Source: Nocardioides sp. CER19 (GTDB lineage Bacteria > Actinomycetota > Actinomycetes > Propionibacteriales > Nocardioidaceae). Taken from it: DNA of 64,000 nucleotides. Both the position numbers and the translations under genes were made by a program. The notes beneath the pieces were generated by a model, which did not search any database, had not been told where the DNA came from, and saw only the letters and a program-made list of their open reading frames with translations. Location of the stretch: NCBI RefSeq assembly GCF_029846275.1, contig NZ_JARVWS010000004.1:62001-126000 (forward strand), given 5' to 3'. Each line of letters starts with the position of its first letter. Position 1 is the stretch's first letter. Shown in pieces: positions 47,092 through 55,973 of this stretch.

Positions 47092-48866
47092 CTCTGAGAG
47101 GGAAGATCCTCCGCTGGAACGGCGTCCACACCGGCCTCCTTGCGCTGTTGGGCCGTGATCGGCGCAGGGGCCGACGTCAGCGGGTCGAAGCCGCCACCCG
47201 ACTTCGGGAAGGCGATGACCTCCCGGATGGAGTCGACCTTCGCGAGCAGGGCAACGACCCGGTCGAGGCCGAGTGCGATGCCGCCGTGCGGCGGCGCGCC
47301 GAACTTGAACGCGTCGAGGAGGAAGCCGAACTTCTCCTGCGCCTGCTCGTCGCTGATGCCCATCACGTTGAAGACGCGCTTCTGTACGTCCTCGCGGTGG
47401 ATACGGATCGACCCGCCGCCCAGCTCGCTGCCGTTGCAGACGATGTCGTAGGCGTAGGCCAGCGCGCTGCCCGGGTCGGTGTCGAAGGTGTCGAGGAACT
47501 CGGGCTTGGGACCGGTGAAGGCGTGGTGGACGGCCGTCCACGCGCCTGCGCCGACGGCGACGTCACCGCTGGCGACCGCCTCGGCCGCCGGCTCGAACAT
47601 CGGCGCGTCGACGACCCAGGTGAAGGCGAAGGCGTCCTCGTCGATGAGGCCGCAGCGGCGCCCGATCTCGAGCCGGGCCGCGCCCAGCAGGGCGCGGCTG
47701 GGCTTGGTCGCGCCGGCCGCGAAGAAGACGCAGTCCCCCGGCTGAGCGCCGGCGTGGGCCGCGAGGCCGGCCTGCTCGGACTCGGAGAGGTTCTTGGCGA
47801 CCGGGCCGCCCAGGGTGCCGTCTTCCTGGACGAGCACGTAGGCGAGGCCGCGCGCGCCGCGCTGCTTGGCCCACTCCTGCCACGCGTCGAGCTGCTTGCG
47901 CGGCTGGCTCGCTCCCCCGGGCATGACCACGGCGCCGACGTACTCGGCCTGGAAGACGCGGAACGTCGTGTCCTTGAAGTAGTCGGTGAACTCGACGAGC
48001 TCGTAGCCCATCCGCAGGTCGGGCTTGTCGGAGCCGTAGCGCCGCATCGCGTCGGCATAGGTGATCCGCGGGATCGGGCGCGGGATCTCCTGGCCGATGG
48101 TGGCCCACATGGCGGCGAGCACGTCCTCCATCAGTCCGATGACGTCCTCCTGGTCCACGAAGCTCATCTCGATGTCGAGCTGGGTGAACTCCGGCTGCCG
48201 GTCGGCGCGGAAGTCCTCGTCGCGGTAGCAGCGCGCGATCTGGTAGTAGCGCTCGAGACCGCCGACCATGAGCAGCTGCTTGAACAGCTGCGGGCTCTGC
48301 GGGAGCGCGTACCAGCTGCCCGGGTGGAGGCGGGCCGGCACGACGAAGTCGCGCGCGCCCTCCGGGGTGCTGCGGGTCAGCGTCGGCGTCTCCACCTCGA
48401 CGAACCGGTGCTGGTCGAGGGTGTCCCGGGCCGCCTTGTTGATCTTGCTGCGCAGCCGGATCGCCTCGGCCGGGCCGGTGCGGCGCAGGTCGAGGTAGCG
48501 GAACTTGAGGCGCGCCTCCTCGCCCACCTCGACGTGCTCGTCGATCGGGAACGGCAGCGGGGCGGACGGGTTGAGCACCTCGAGCTCGTCGACGACGACC
48601 TCGATCTCGCCGGTGGCGAGGTTGGGGTTGACGTTGCCCTCGGAGCGCTTGACGACCTCGCCGACGACCTTGAGGCAGTACTCGTTGCGCAGCGCGTGCG
48701 CCGACTCCTCGTCGCGGATCACGATCTGGACGATGCCGCTGGCGTCGCGCAGGTCGATGAAGGTCACGCCGCCGTGATCGCGCCGCCGGGCCACCCACCC
48801 CGCGAGGGTGACGGACTGCCCGACGTGCTCGGCACCTAGGGTGCCGGCCTCGTGTGTGCGGATCAC
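47088..48866 (-). CDS. aspS: Aspartate-tRNA ligase (probably Asp/Asn non-discriminating)
   Basis: 592 residues. OB-fold anticodon domain first (TLAGWVARRRDHGGVTFIDLRD), then class II motifs FRYLDLRR, RCYRDEDFRADRQPEFTQLD and GIALGLDRVVALL. A bacterial GAD insertion lies mid-protein. Actinobacteria commonly lack AsnRS and use a relaxed AspRS with GatCAB; that is inferred. GTG at 48866 overlaps the hisS stop (GTGA). Confidence 0.97.
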   Translation of the reverse strand: MIRTHEAGTLGAEHVGQSVTLAGWVARRRDHGGVTFIDLRDASGIVQIVIRDEESAHALRNEYCLKVVGEVVKRSEGNVNPNLATGEIEVVVDELEVLNPSAPLPFPIDEHVEVGEEARLKFRYLDLRRTGPAEAIRLRSKINKAARDTLDQHRFVEVETPTLTRSTPEGARDFVVPARLHPGSWYALPQSPQLFKQLLMVGGLERYYQIARCYRDEDFRADRQPEFTQLDIEMSFVDQEDVIGLMEDVLAAMWATIGQEIPRPIPRITYADAMRRYGSDKPDLRMGYELVEFTDYFKDTTFRVFQAEYVGAVVMPGGASQPRKQLDAWQEWAKQRGARGLAYVLVQEDGTLGGPVAKNLSESEQAGLAAHAGAQPGDCVFFAAGATKPSRALLGAARLEIGRRCGLIDEDAFAFTWVVDAPMFEPAAEAVASGDVAVGAGAWTAVHHAFTGPKPEFLDTFDTDPGSALAYAYDIVCNGSELGGGSIRIHREDVQKRVFNVMGISDEQAQEKFGFLLDAFKFGAPPHGGIALGLDRVVALLAKVDSIREVIAFPKSGGGFDPLTSAPAPITAQQRKEAGVDAVPAEDLPSQS

Positions 48867-50176
48867 TGCTTCTGCTCCTTCATCGGTTCGCTGGTCGAGC
48901 TCGTCGAGACCAGGGTGGTCAGGTAGGTCGCCAGCTCCCCCAAGGGGACCGGGACCTGGTCGCCGGTGTCCATCGATTTCACCTGGGCCACACCGGCCTC
49001 GAGGTCGCGCTCGCCGATGACGACCACCAGCGGCGCTCCGGACCGGTCGGCCGCCTTCATCGCGCCCTTGAGGCCGCGCTCGCCGAAGCCCTGGTCGGTG
49101 CGCAGGCCGGCGCGCCGCAGCTCGGCCACCAGCAGGGCGGCCCGGTGCCGGGCGGCACCGAGCGGGACGACGTACACGTCGAGGGCGGTGGCAGGGCCTG
49201 GCGTGAGGCCCTCGGCCTGGCAGGCGAGGAGCGCGCGGTCGAGGCCGAGGCCGAAGCCGATGCCGGAGAGCTCCTGCCCGCCGAGCTCGCTCATGAGCCC
49301 GTCGTAGCGGCCGCCGCCGCCGATGCCGGACTGGGCGCCGAGGCCGTCGTGGACGAACTCGAAGGTGGTGCGCGTGTAGTAGTCGAGGCCGCGCACCATC
49401 CGCGGGTTCACGACGTACGTCGTCCCGGCGGCGTCGAGCAGCGCGCGGACCGCGCCGAAGTGCTCGGCGCAGGCCTCGTCGAGGTGGTCGATCATCAGCG
49501 GCGCGTCGGCCAGCTGCTCGATCACCTCGGGCCGCTTGTCGTCGAGGACGCGCAGCGGGTTGATCCGCGCACGCTCGCGGGTCGCGTCGTCGAGGTCGAG
49601 GCCCTCGAGGAAGGCGACCAGCTTCTCGCGGTAGGCCGGCCGGCAGTCGCCGCAGCCGAGACTCGTGATCTCGAGCCGGTAGCCGGTCAGACCCAGCTCG
49701 CGGTAGCCGTTGTCGGCCATCGTGATGACCTCGGCGTCCAGCGCCGGGTCGTCGGACCCGATGGCCTCGACGCCGAACTGCTGCAGCTGGCGGTAGCGGC
49801 CGTGCTGGGGACGCTCGGCGCGGAAGAACGGTCCGGCGTACCAGAGCTTCACCGGCAGCTGGCCGCGGTCGAGGCTGTGCTCGATGACCGAGCGCATGAC
49901 GCCGGCGGTGCCCTCGGGGCGCAGCGTCAGGGAGCGTCCACCGCGGTCGGTGAACGTGTACATCTCCTTGGAGACGACGTCGGTCGACTCCCCCACGCCG
50001 CGCACGAAGAGGGCCGTCTCCTCGAAGACCGGCAACTCGATGTAGCCGTAGCCGGCCAGGGTCGCCTGGCGCGCGAGCGTCTCCTTGACGGCGAGCCAGG
50101 CGGCGGAGACGGGCGGGAGGTATTCGGGGACGCCCTTGGGCGCGGCGATCTTCGCCTTGTTGTTGTCAGCGTTCAT
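48863..50176 (-). CDS. hisS: Histidine-tRNA ligase
   Basis: 437 residues. Class II motifs include LRPEGTAGVMRSVIEH, FRAERPQHGRYRQLQQFGVE and GGGRYDGLMSELGGQELSGIGFGLGLDR. Anticodon domain at the C-terminus. The last residues (VSTSSTSEPMKEQKQ) lie outside the normal domain and are encoded by a dispersed repeat at 48893-48911. ATG at 50176 overlaps the hydrolase stop. hisS-aspS is a common actinobacterial pair. Confidence 0.97.
   Translation of the reverse strand: MNADNNKAKIAAPKGVPEYLPPVSAAWLAVKETLARQATLAGYGYIELPVFEETALFVRGVGESTDVVSKEMYTFTDRGGRSLTLRPEGTAGVMRSVIEHSLDRGQLPVKLWYAGPFFRAERPQHGRYRQLQQFGVEAIGSDDPALDAEVITMADNGYRELGLTGYRLEITSLGCGDCRPAYREKLVAFLEGLDLDDATRERARINPLRVLDDKRPEVIEQLADAPLMIDHLDEACAEHFGAVRALLDAAGTTYVVNPRMVRGLDYYTRTTFEFVHDGLGAQSGIGGGGRYDGLMSELGGQELSGIGFGLGLDRALLACQAEGLTPGPATALDVYVVPLGAARHRAALLVAELRRAGLRTDQGFGERGLKGAMKAADRSGAPLVVVIGERDLEAGVAQVKSMDTGDQVPVPLGELATYLTTLVSTSSTSEPMKEQKQ
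48893..48911. repeat. GGTCGAGCTCGTCGAGACC repeat in the hisS 3' end
   Basis: A 19-base element whose flanks CTG/CAG extend the symmetry. It encodes part of the extra C-terminal tail of HisRS. Matches the copies at 38959 and 50404. Confidence 0.65.
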
Positions 50177-50871
50177 GCTTCGATCAGGTCCTGGAGGAAA
50201 GGGTTGGTCGCGCGCTCGCGGCCGATCGAGGTCTGCTCGCCGTGTCCGGGGAGCACGACGATGTCGTCGGCCAGCGGCAGCACCTTGGTCGTGAGGCTGC
50301 GCAGCATCGTGGGGTGGTCACCGCCAGGGAGATCGGTCCGCCCGATCGAGCCGGCGAAGAGCAGGTCCCCGGAGAACATCAGCTCCGAGGGCTCCACGCC
50401 GCCGGTCGAGCCCGTCGAGGCCCACGGCGTACGGAAGGTGACCGACCCCTCGGTATGGCCCGGGGTGTGGTCGACGAGGAAGCGCAGCCCGGCGAGCTCC
50501 AGCGCCTGGCCGTCGCCGAGCTCCTGGACGTCGTCGGGTTCGGCCCAGCTGTAGTCGCCGCCGAGGAGCATCTGCGTCGTCTCGGGGCTCATCCCCGCCA
50601 GCGGGTCGGAGAGCAGGTGCCGGTCGGACGGGTGGATCCAGGCAGTGGCGTCGTAGGCGCCGGCGACCGGGGCCACGCACCACATGTGGTCGACGTGCCC
50701 GTGGGTGACCAGGACCGACACCGGCTTCAGCCGGTGCTCGCGGACCACGTCGGCCACGCCCGGTGCGGCGTCCTTGCCGGGGTCGATCACGACGCACTCG
50801 CTGCCGGGCCCGGTCGCCACCACGTAGCAGTTGGTGCCCCACGGACCCGCGGGGAAGCCTGCGATCAACAC
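50173..50871 (-). CDS. Metallo-beta-lactamase fold hydrolase (glyoxalase II-like)
   Basis: 232 residues. The metal motif THGHVDH at 56-62, then HTPGHTEGSV and SGDLLFAGSIGRTDL, with a late PGHGEQT. These match the small hydroxyacylglutathione hydrolase-like group often next to hisS and rel genes. Substrate unknown. An unusual insert WASTGSTGG near residue 150 matches a repeat at 50404-50422. Divergent from the DUF349 gene. Confidence 0.92.
   Translation of the reverse strand: MLIAGFPAGPWGTNCYVVATGPGSECVVIDPGKDAAPGVADVVREHRLKPVSVLVTHGHVDHMWCVAPVAGAYDATAWIHPSDRHLLSDPLAGMSPETTQMLLGGDYSWAEPDDVQELGDGQALELAGLRFLVDHTPGHTEGSVTFRTPWASTGSTGGVEPSELMFSGDLLFAGSIGRTDLPGGDHPTMLRSLTTKVLPLADDIVVLPGHGEQTSIGRERATNPFLQDLIEA
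50404..50422. repeat. GGTCGAGCCCGTCGAGGCC repeat inside the hydrolase gene
   Basis: Same 19-base family as at 38959 and 48893. Encodes the STGSTG stretch in a loop between the HxxG and D metal motifs. Frame kept. Confidence 0.6.
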
Positions 50872-51023
50872 CGGGCAACCCTATCGAGCGCCCCGAACCT
50901 CTGCCGCATCGACGGTCCCGGACAGGACGGGCCGAGTTCTGACTACGATGGGCGCCTGGCCGGGCACGCATGTCGGAGGGAGCCCGGGGCAGTGTGACGA
51001 CGATGATCGGACAGGGATCACCA

Positions 51024-52250
51024 GTGACGAGCAACGAGTGGGGCCGGGTCGACGCGGAGGGCAACGTCTACGTGACGGCGTCCGAGGGCGAACGCTGGGT
51101 CGGACAGTACCCCGACGGTTCACCGGAGGAGGCCCTGAAGCTCTTCACAGACCGCTTCGACCAGCTCGCCTTCGAGGTCGAGCAGCTCGAGCGTCGGGTC
51201 CACACCGCCAAGGCCACGCCCGAGGAGGCGACCGACGCGGTCAAGCTCGTGCGAACCAAGGTCGCCGAGGCGCACGCGGTCGGTGACCTGGCGTCCCTCG
51301 CGGCGCGCCTCGACGCCCTCACCCCCGTGATCGCCACCCAGCGCGAGGCCCGCAAGGCCGAGCGGGCAGCCCGGGCTCAGGAGGCCCGCACCGAGAAGGA
51401 GCGGATCGTCACCGAGGCCGAGACCCTCGCGCAGGGCACCGACTGGCGAAACGGCGCCAACCGGCTGCGCGACCTGCTCGAGCAGTGGAAGGTGCTCCCG
51501 CGCATCGACCGGGCCGGCGACGAGGCGCTCTGGAAGCGGTTCTCGACCGCCCGGACGGCGTACACGCGTCGCCGGAAGGCCCACTTCGCCGAGGTCAACG
51601 AGAAGCGGGAGGGCGCCCGCGCCATCAAGGAGCAGCTCGTCGTCGAGGCGGAGGCGCTGGCCGACTCCACCGAGTGGGGCCCGACCGCCGGCCGCTACCG
51701 CGACCTCATGCAGCGCTGGAAGGCCGCCGGGCCGGCGCCCAAGGACGTCGACGACGCCCTCTGGAAGCGGTTCCGTGGAGCGCAGGACGCGTTCTTCGGC
51801 GCCCGCGACGCCGCGAACGCCGCCATCGACGCCGAGTTCGCCGCCAACGCCGACGTCAAGGAGCAGCTGCTCGTCGAGGCCGAGGCGCTGCTGCCGGTCG
51901 AGGACCTCGGCGCCGCGAAGGCCGCCTTCCGCGACATCGCCGACCGCTGGGACGCCGCCGGCAAGGTGCCGCGCGACCGCATCCGCGACCTCGAGGGCCG
52001 CATGCGCAAGGTCGAGCAGGCCATCAAGGCGGTCGAGGACGAGCAGTGGCGCAAGTCCGACCCCGAGAAGTCGGCCCGCGCGGACGACATGATCACCAAG
52101 CTCGAGGCGGCGATCGCCGAGGTCGAGGACGACCTCGCGAAGGCCCGCACGTCCGGTGACGCCAAGCGGGTCGCGTCGCTCGAGGAGAACCTCGAGTCGC
52201 GCAAGCAGTTCCTCGAGATGGCTCGCCGGGCGAGCGCTGACTTCAGCTGA
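51024..52250 (+). CDS. DUF349 domain protein
   Basis: 408 residues from GTG at 51024 (TSNEWGRVDAEGNVYV). Three helical DUF349 repeats are recognisable by W-containing turns (LLEQWKVLPRIDRAGDEALW, DLMQRWKAAGPAPKDVDDALW, DIADRWDAAGKVPRDRI). Charged coiled-coil ends. Function not established; DUF349 proteins are linked to ribosome or stress roles in some bacteria. Earlier in-frame starts exist at 50970 and 51003. Ends ten bases before a repeat array. Confidence 0.85.
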   Translation: MTSNEWGRVDAEGNVYVTASEGERWVGQYPDGSPEEALKLFTDRFDQLAFEVEQLERRVHTAKATPEEATDAVKLVRTKVAEAHAVGDLASLAARLDALTPVIATQREARKAERAARAQEARTEKERIVTEAETLAQGTDWRNGANRLRDLLEQWKVLPRIDRAGDEALWKRFSTARTAYTRRRKAHFAEVNEKREGARAIKEQLVVEAEALADSTEWGPTAGRYRDLMQRWKAAGPAPKDVDDALWKRFRGAQDAFFGARDAANAAIDAEFAANADVKEQLLVEAEALLPVEDLGAAKAAFRDIADRWDAAGKVPRDRIRDLEGRMRKVEQAIKAVEDEQWRKSDPEKSARADDMITKLEAAIAEVEDDLAKARTSGDAKRVASLEENLESRKQFLEMARRASADFS

Positions 52251-52259
52251 GGCCCTCAC

Positions 52260-52637
52260 GGTGGTCGAGACGACCGCCTCATCGCTGGTCGAGACCACCG
52301 GCCCCTCGCTGGTCGAGACCATTGGCCCATCGCTGGTCGAGTAGCCCGAGCCCCTGGGCGAGGGCGTATCGAGACCCCCCACGCTCGGTCTCGATACGCT
52401 CGCTAGCGCTCGCTAGCGCTCGCTACTCGACCACCGACGACGGGCTCCCCTCCCCGGTCGAGACCAGCGGCCCATCGCTGGTCGAGTAGCCCGAGCCCCT
52501 GGGCGAGGGCGTATCGAGACCCCCCACGCTCGGTCTCGATACGCTCGCTAGCGCTCGCTACTCGACCACCGACGACGGGCCTCCCCTCCCCGGTCGAGTA
52601 GCCCGAGCCCCTGGGCGAGGACGCATCGAGACCCGTC
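52260..52637. repeat. Array of GGTCGAG / TCGATACGCTCGCT repeats upstream of the GIY-YIG gene
   Basis: Short units TCGCTGGTCGAGACCAC repeat from 52260 to 52323. A roughly 145-bp unit follows at 52324-52468 and is repeated from 52469. Each contains GTATCGAGACCCCCCACGCT then TCGATACGCTCGCTAGCGCT. The first copy has an extra 10-base AGCGCTCGCT. A truncated third unit runs from 52592 to 52637. No stable gene lies here. Not a CRISPR: spacing is irregular and there are no cas genes. Confidence 0.92.
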
Positions 52638-52687
52638 CTGTGGAGAACATCCGTCGCGCACCCGCGGCTCGGCCGAGACTCAGCGGC

Positions 52688-52987
52688 ATGGCGTACGTCT
52701 ACATGCTGCGGTGCTCTGACGGCTCTTACTACGTCGGGAGCACGCGCGACCTCGAGCGCCGTGTCTGGGAGCACAACGAAGGTCTCGGCGCGGTGTACAC
52801 GCGACAACGGCGACCGGTCGAGCTCGTGTGGCACGCGGAGTACGAGCACGTCGGCGAAGCGTTCGCCTGGGAGAAACGGATCCAGCGCTGGTCGCGTGCG
52901 AAGCGCGAAGCCCTCATCCGCGGCGACTTCGACGCGCTTCCCGGCCTCGCCAAGAAGGACTTCCGCAAGCGGCGGTCGGGCGAGTAG
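52688..52987 (+). CDS. Small GIY-YIG nuclease
   Basis: 99 residues, the UPF0213/URI-like single-domain GIY-YIG type. The GIY equivalent is YVY at residues 3-5, YIG is YVG at 15-17, with Arg20/Arg24 (STRDLERRVWEH) and the catalytic Glu62 in AFAWEKRIQRW. The basic C-terminus (KKDFRKRRSGE) fits nucleic-acid binding. Located between two repeat arrays: about 50 bases downstream of the first, and its stop codon lies in CGAGTAG, which itself resembles the repeat. No clear ribosome site. Usually annotated as a nuclease of unknown target. Confidence 0.9.
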   Translation: MAYVYMLRCSDGSYYVGSTRDLERRVWEHNEGLGAVYTRQRRPVELVWHAEYEHVGEAFAWEKRIQRWSRAKREALIRGDFDALPGLAKKDFRKRRSGE

Positions 52988-52994
52988 CGCGCGG

Positions 52995-53065
52995 GGTCTC
53001 GATACGCTCGCTGGCGCTCGCTACTCGACCAGCGACCAGGTGCTGGGTGCTCGACCAGCGACCGG
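52995..53065. repeat. Repeat array downstream of the GIY-YIG gene
   Basis: GGTCTCGATACGCTCGCTGG and CGCTCGCTACTCGACCAGCG occur in tandem, then a partial TCGACCAGCGACC repeat. Same family and orientation as the array before the nuclease gene. Ends just before the relA stop. Confidence 0.88.
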
Positions 53066-53076
53066 GCTCCCCGGGG

Positions 53077-55407
53077 TCAGCTCGTGACGCGGTAGGCGTC
53101 GAAGACGCCGGGGACCGAGCGGACCGACTTGAGCACCTGGTCGAGGTGCTTGGCGTCGGCCATCTCGAAGGTGAAGCGACTCTTGGCGACGCGGTCGCGG
53201 GTGGTGCTGAGCTGCGCCGACAGGATGTTCACGTGGGCGTCGGAGATCGCCATGGTGATGTCGGAGAGCAGCCGCGAGCGGTCCAGCGCCTCGACCTGGA
53301 TGTTGACGAGGTACGTCGAGTTGGCGCCGGAGCCCCACTCGACGTCGACCAGGCGCTCGGGCTGGCTCTGCAGCGACGACGCGTTCGTGCAGTCGGCCCG
53401 GTGCACCGAGACACCGCCACCCTTGGTGACGAAGCCGATGATGGCGTCGCCCGGTACGGGGGTGCAGCACTTGGCCAGCTTGCTCCAGACGTCCGGCTGC
53501 CCCTTGACGAGTACGCCGGCGTCGCTGCTGCGCGCGGTGGTGGCCCGGTGTCGTCGACCGGTGATGGTGACGGCCTCGGCCAGGTCCTCCTGCGCGCCGT
53601 CGCGGCCACCGTGCTCCTCGATGACGCGGCGCACGACCGCCTGGGCGGAGAGGTTGCCCTCCCCCACGGCCGCGTAGAGGGCGTCGACGTCGGCGATGTT
53701 GAAGTGCCGGGCGGCCAGTGTCAGCGACTCGTGGGACATGAGCCGCTTGAGCGGCAGCCCCTCCTTGCGCATGAGCTTGGCGATCTGCTCCTGGCCCTTC
53801 TCGATCGCCTCCTCGCGGCGCTCCTTGGTGAACCAGGCACGGATCTTGGAGCGGGCGCGGTTGCTCTTGACGAAGCCCAGCCAGTCCTGCGACGGGCCGG
53901 CCGTCGGCGACTTGGAGGTGAAGACCTCGACCACGTCGCCGTTGTCGAGGGTCGACTCCAGCGGCACCAGCCGCCCGTTGACCCGGGCGCCGATCGTGTG
54001 GTGGCCGACCTCCGTGTGGACGGCGTACGCGAAGTCGACGGGGGTGGCGCCGGAGGGCAGGGCGATCACGTCGCCGCGCGGGGTGAAGACGTAGACCTCG
54101 GTGCGGTTCATCTCGAACCGCAGCGACTCGAGGAATTCGCCCGGGTCCTCGACCTCGGACTGCCAGTCCATGAGCTGGCGCACCCAGCCCATGTCGTCGA
54201 GGTCGCCCTGCTTGTCGGTGTCGACCCCGGCCCGGCCGTCCTCCTTGTACTTCCAGTGCGCCGCGACGCCGTACTCGGCGCGACGGTGCATCCCGAAGGT
54301 CCGGATCTGCATCTCGACCGGCTTGCCCTGCGGGCCGATCACCGTCGTGTGCAGCGACTGGTACATGTTGAACTTCGGCAGCGAGATGTAGTCCTTGAAC
54401 CGGCCCAGGACCGGGTTCCAGCGCGAGTGCAGCACGCCGAGCACCGAGTAGCAGTCGCGGTCCTCGGCGACGAGGATGCGGATGCCGACCAGGTCGTAGA
54501 TGTCGGCGAAGTCCTTACCGCCGACGATCATCTTCTGGTAGATCGAGTAGTAGTGCTTCGGGCGCCCGGTCACGGTCGCCTTGATCTTCGCCTCGCGCAG
54601 GTCGTTCTCGACCTGGCTGATCACCTGGGCCAGGAACTGGTCGCGCGACGGTGCGCGCTCGGCCACGAGCCGCACGATCTCGTCGTAGATCTTGGGGTGC
54701 AGCGTGGCGAACGCGAGGTCCTCCAGCTCCCACTTGATCGTGTTCATGCCGAGCCGGTGGGCCAGCGGCGCGTAGATGTCGAGCGTCTCGCGGGCGCTGC
54801 GCTCCTGCGACTTGATCGGGACGTAGCGCAGCGTGCGCATGTTGTGCAGCCGGTCGGCGAGCTTGATGACCAGGACCCGGATGTCCTTCGACATCGCGAC
54901 GATCATCTTGCGGATCGTCTCCGACTGCGCGGAGTCGCCGTACTGGACCTTGTCGAGCTTGGTGACGCCGTCGACGAGCGCGGCGACCTCCTTGCCGAAG
55001 TCCTTCGTCAGCTGGTCGAGCGTGTAGGGCGTGTCCTCGACCGTGTCGTGGAGCAGCGCCGCGACCAGGGTCGGCTCGGTCATGCCGAGCTCGGCGAGGA
55101 TGGTCGTCACCGCGAGCGGGTGCGTGATGTAGGGGTCGCCGCTCTTGCGCAGCTGTCCCTCGTGGCACCGCTCCGCCGTCGTGTAGGCGCGCTCCAGCAG
55201 GGCAAGGTCGGCCTTGGGGTGGTTGGCGCGTACGGCACGGAACAGCGGCTCGAGAACCGGGTTGCCGACGGTGCTGCGCTGACCCATCCGGGCCAGGCGC
55301 GCCCGCATGCTGCGCCCCGAGGGCGGCTGGGCGACAGGCTGCTGACCGTCAGCCCGTCCCTGGCTCGCGCTCGCTCGAGGCGCCGCCACGGTCGGTTTCT
55401 CGGTCAT
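53077..55407 (-). CDS. relA: Bifunctional (p)ppGpp synthetase/hydrolase
   Basis: 776 residues. Domain order HD hydrolase (AALLHDTVEDT near 120), synthetase (SIYQKMIVGGKDFADIYDLVGIRI split; FNMYQSLHTTV), TGS (VYVFTPRGDVIALPSG), a helical part, and a C-terminal ACT domain (VNIQVEALDRSRLLSDITMA). Both catalytic sites look intact, so it makes and degrades (p)ppGpp. ATG at 55407; a GTG at 55413 is an alternative start. Follows apt, secF, secD as in other actinobacteria. Confidence 0.97.
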   Translation of the reverse strand: MTEKPTVAAPRASASQGRADGQQPVAQPPSGRSMRARLARMGQRSTVGNPVLEPLFRAVRANHPKADLALLERAYTTAERCHEGQLRKSGDPYITHPLAVTTILAELGMTEPTLVAALLHDTVEDTPYTLDQLTKDFGKEVAALVDGVTKLDKVQYGDSAQSETIRKMIVAMSKDIRVLVIKLADRLHNMRTLRYVPIKSQERSARETLDIYAPLAHRLGMNTIKWELEDLAFATLHPKIYDEIVRLVAERAPSRDQFLAQVISQVENDLREAKIKATVTGRPKHYYSIYQKMIVGGKDFADIYDLVGIRILVAEDRDCYSVLGVLHSRWNPVLGRFKDYISLPKFNMYQSLHTTVIGPQGKPVEMQIRTFGMHRRAEYGVAAHWKYKEDGRAGVDTDKQGDLDDMGWVRQLMDWQSEVEDPGEFLESLRFEMNRTEVYVFTPRGDVIALPSGATPVDFAYAVHTEVGHHTIGARVNGRLVPLESTLDNGDVVEVFTSKSPTAGPSQDWLGFVKSNRARSKIRAWFTKERREEAIEKGQEQIAKLMRKEGLPLKRLMSHESLTLAARHFNIADVDALYAAVGEGNLSAQAVVRRVIEEHGGRDGAQEDLAEAVTITGRRHRATTARSSDAGVLVKGQPDVWSKLAKCCTPVPGDAIIGFVTKGGGVSVHRADCTNASSLQSQPERLVDVEWGSGANSTYLVNIQVEALDRSRLLSDITMAISDAHVNILSAQLSTTRDRVAKSRFTFEMADAKHLDQVLKSVRSVPGVFDAYRVTS

Positions 55408-55430
55408 TGCCACAGTCTAGTGAGGCGACC

Positions 55431-55973
55431 TCAGACCGTCAGCAAAGAGGTGACAGAGAGCGAGCTGACCGCCTGGCGGCCGGGCAGCGCGGACAGTTCC
55501 ATCAGTACGGCGACGCCGGCGACCGTCCCACCACATCGCTCGACGAGCTCGCGACTGGCCGCGAGCGTCCCGCCGGTGGCGAGGACGTCGTCGACGAGCA
55601 GCACCCGCTCCCCCGGCGCGACGGCGTCCTGGTGGATCTCCAGCGTGGCCTCGCCGTACTCCAGGGCGTAGGACACGGCGTGCGTCGGGCCGGGGAGCTT
55701 GCCGGCCTTGCGCACGGGTACGAAGCCCGCGCCGAGTGCCAGCGCGACGGGAGACGCGAGGATGAACCCGCGCGCCTCCATCCCGAGCACCTTGTCGACG
55801 ACGGTCGCGCCCGAGTCGTCGCGGCCGACGTTCGCGAGCGCCTGGACCGTCGCCGTGAAGGCGTCGTGGTCGGCCAGCAGCGGCGTGATGTCCTTGAAGA
55901 GGATCCCCGGCGACGGGTAGTCGGGAACGTCCCTGATCAGCTCCTCGAGCGCTGAGGTCAGAGGGAAGGTCAC
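55431..55973 (-). CDS. apt: Adenine phosphoribosyltransferase
   Basis: Salvages adenine to AMP. 180 residues. PRPP motif VLLVDDVLATGGTLAA, N-terminal DYPSPGILFKDITPLL and GMEARGFILASPVAL are typical. GTG at 55973 overlaps the secF stop by four bases. Located between secF and relA, the standard order. Confidence 0.96.
   Translation of the reverse strand: MTFPLTSALEELIRDVPDYPSPGILFKDITPLLADHDAFTATVQALANVGRDDSGATVVDKVLGMEARGFILASPVALALGAGFVPVRKAGKLPGPTHAVSYALEYGEATLEIHQDAVAPGERVLLVDDVLATGGTLAASRELVERCGGTVAGVAVLMELSALPGRQAVSSLSVTSLLTV

Noticed and set aside
52260..52637. CRISPR-like array
   Set aside because: Repeats are unequal, with spacers that are themselves repeats, and no cas genes are near.
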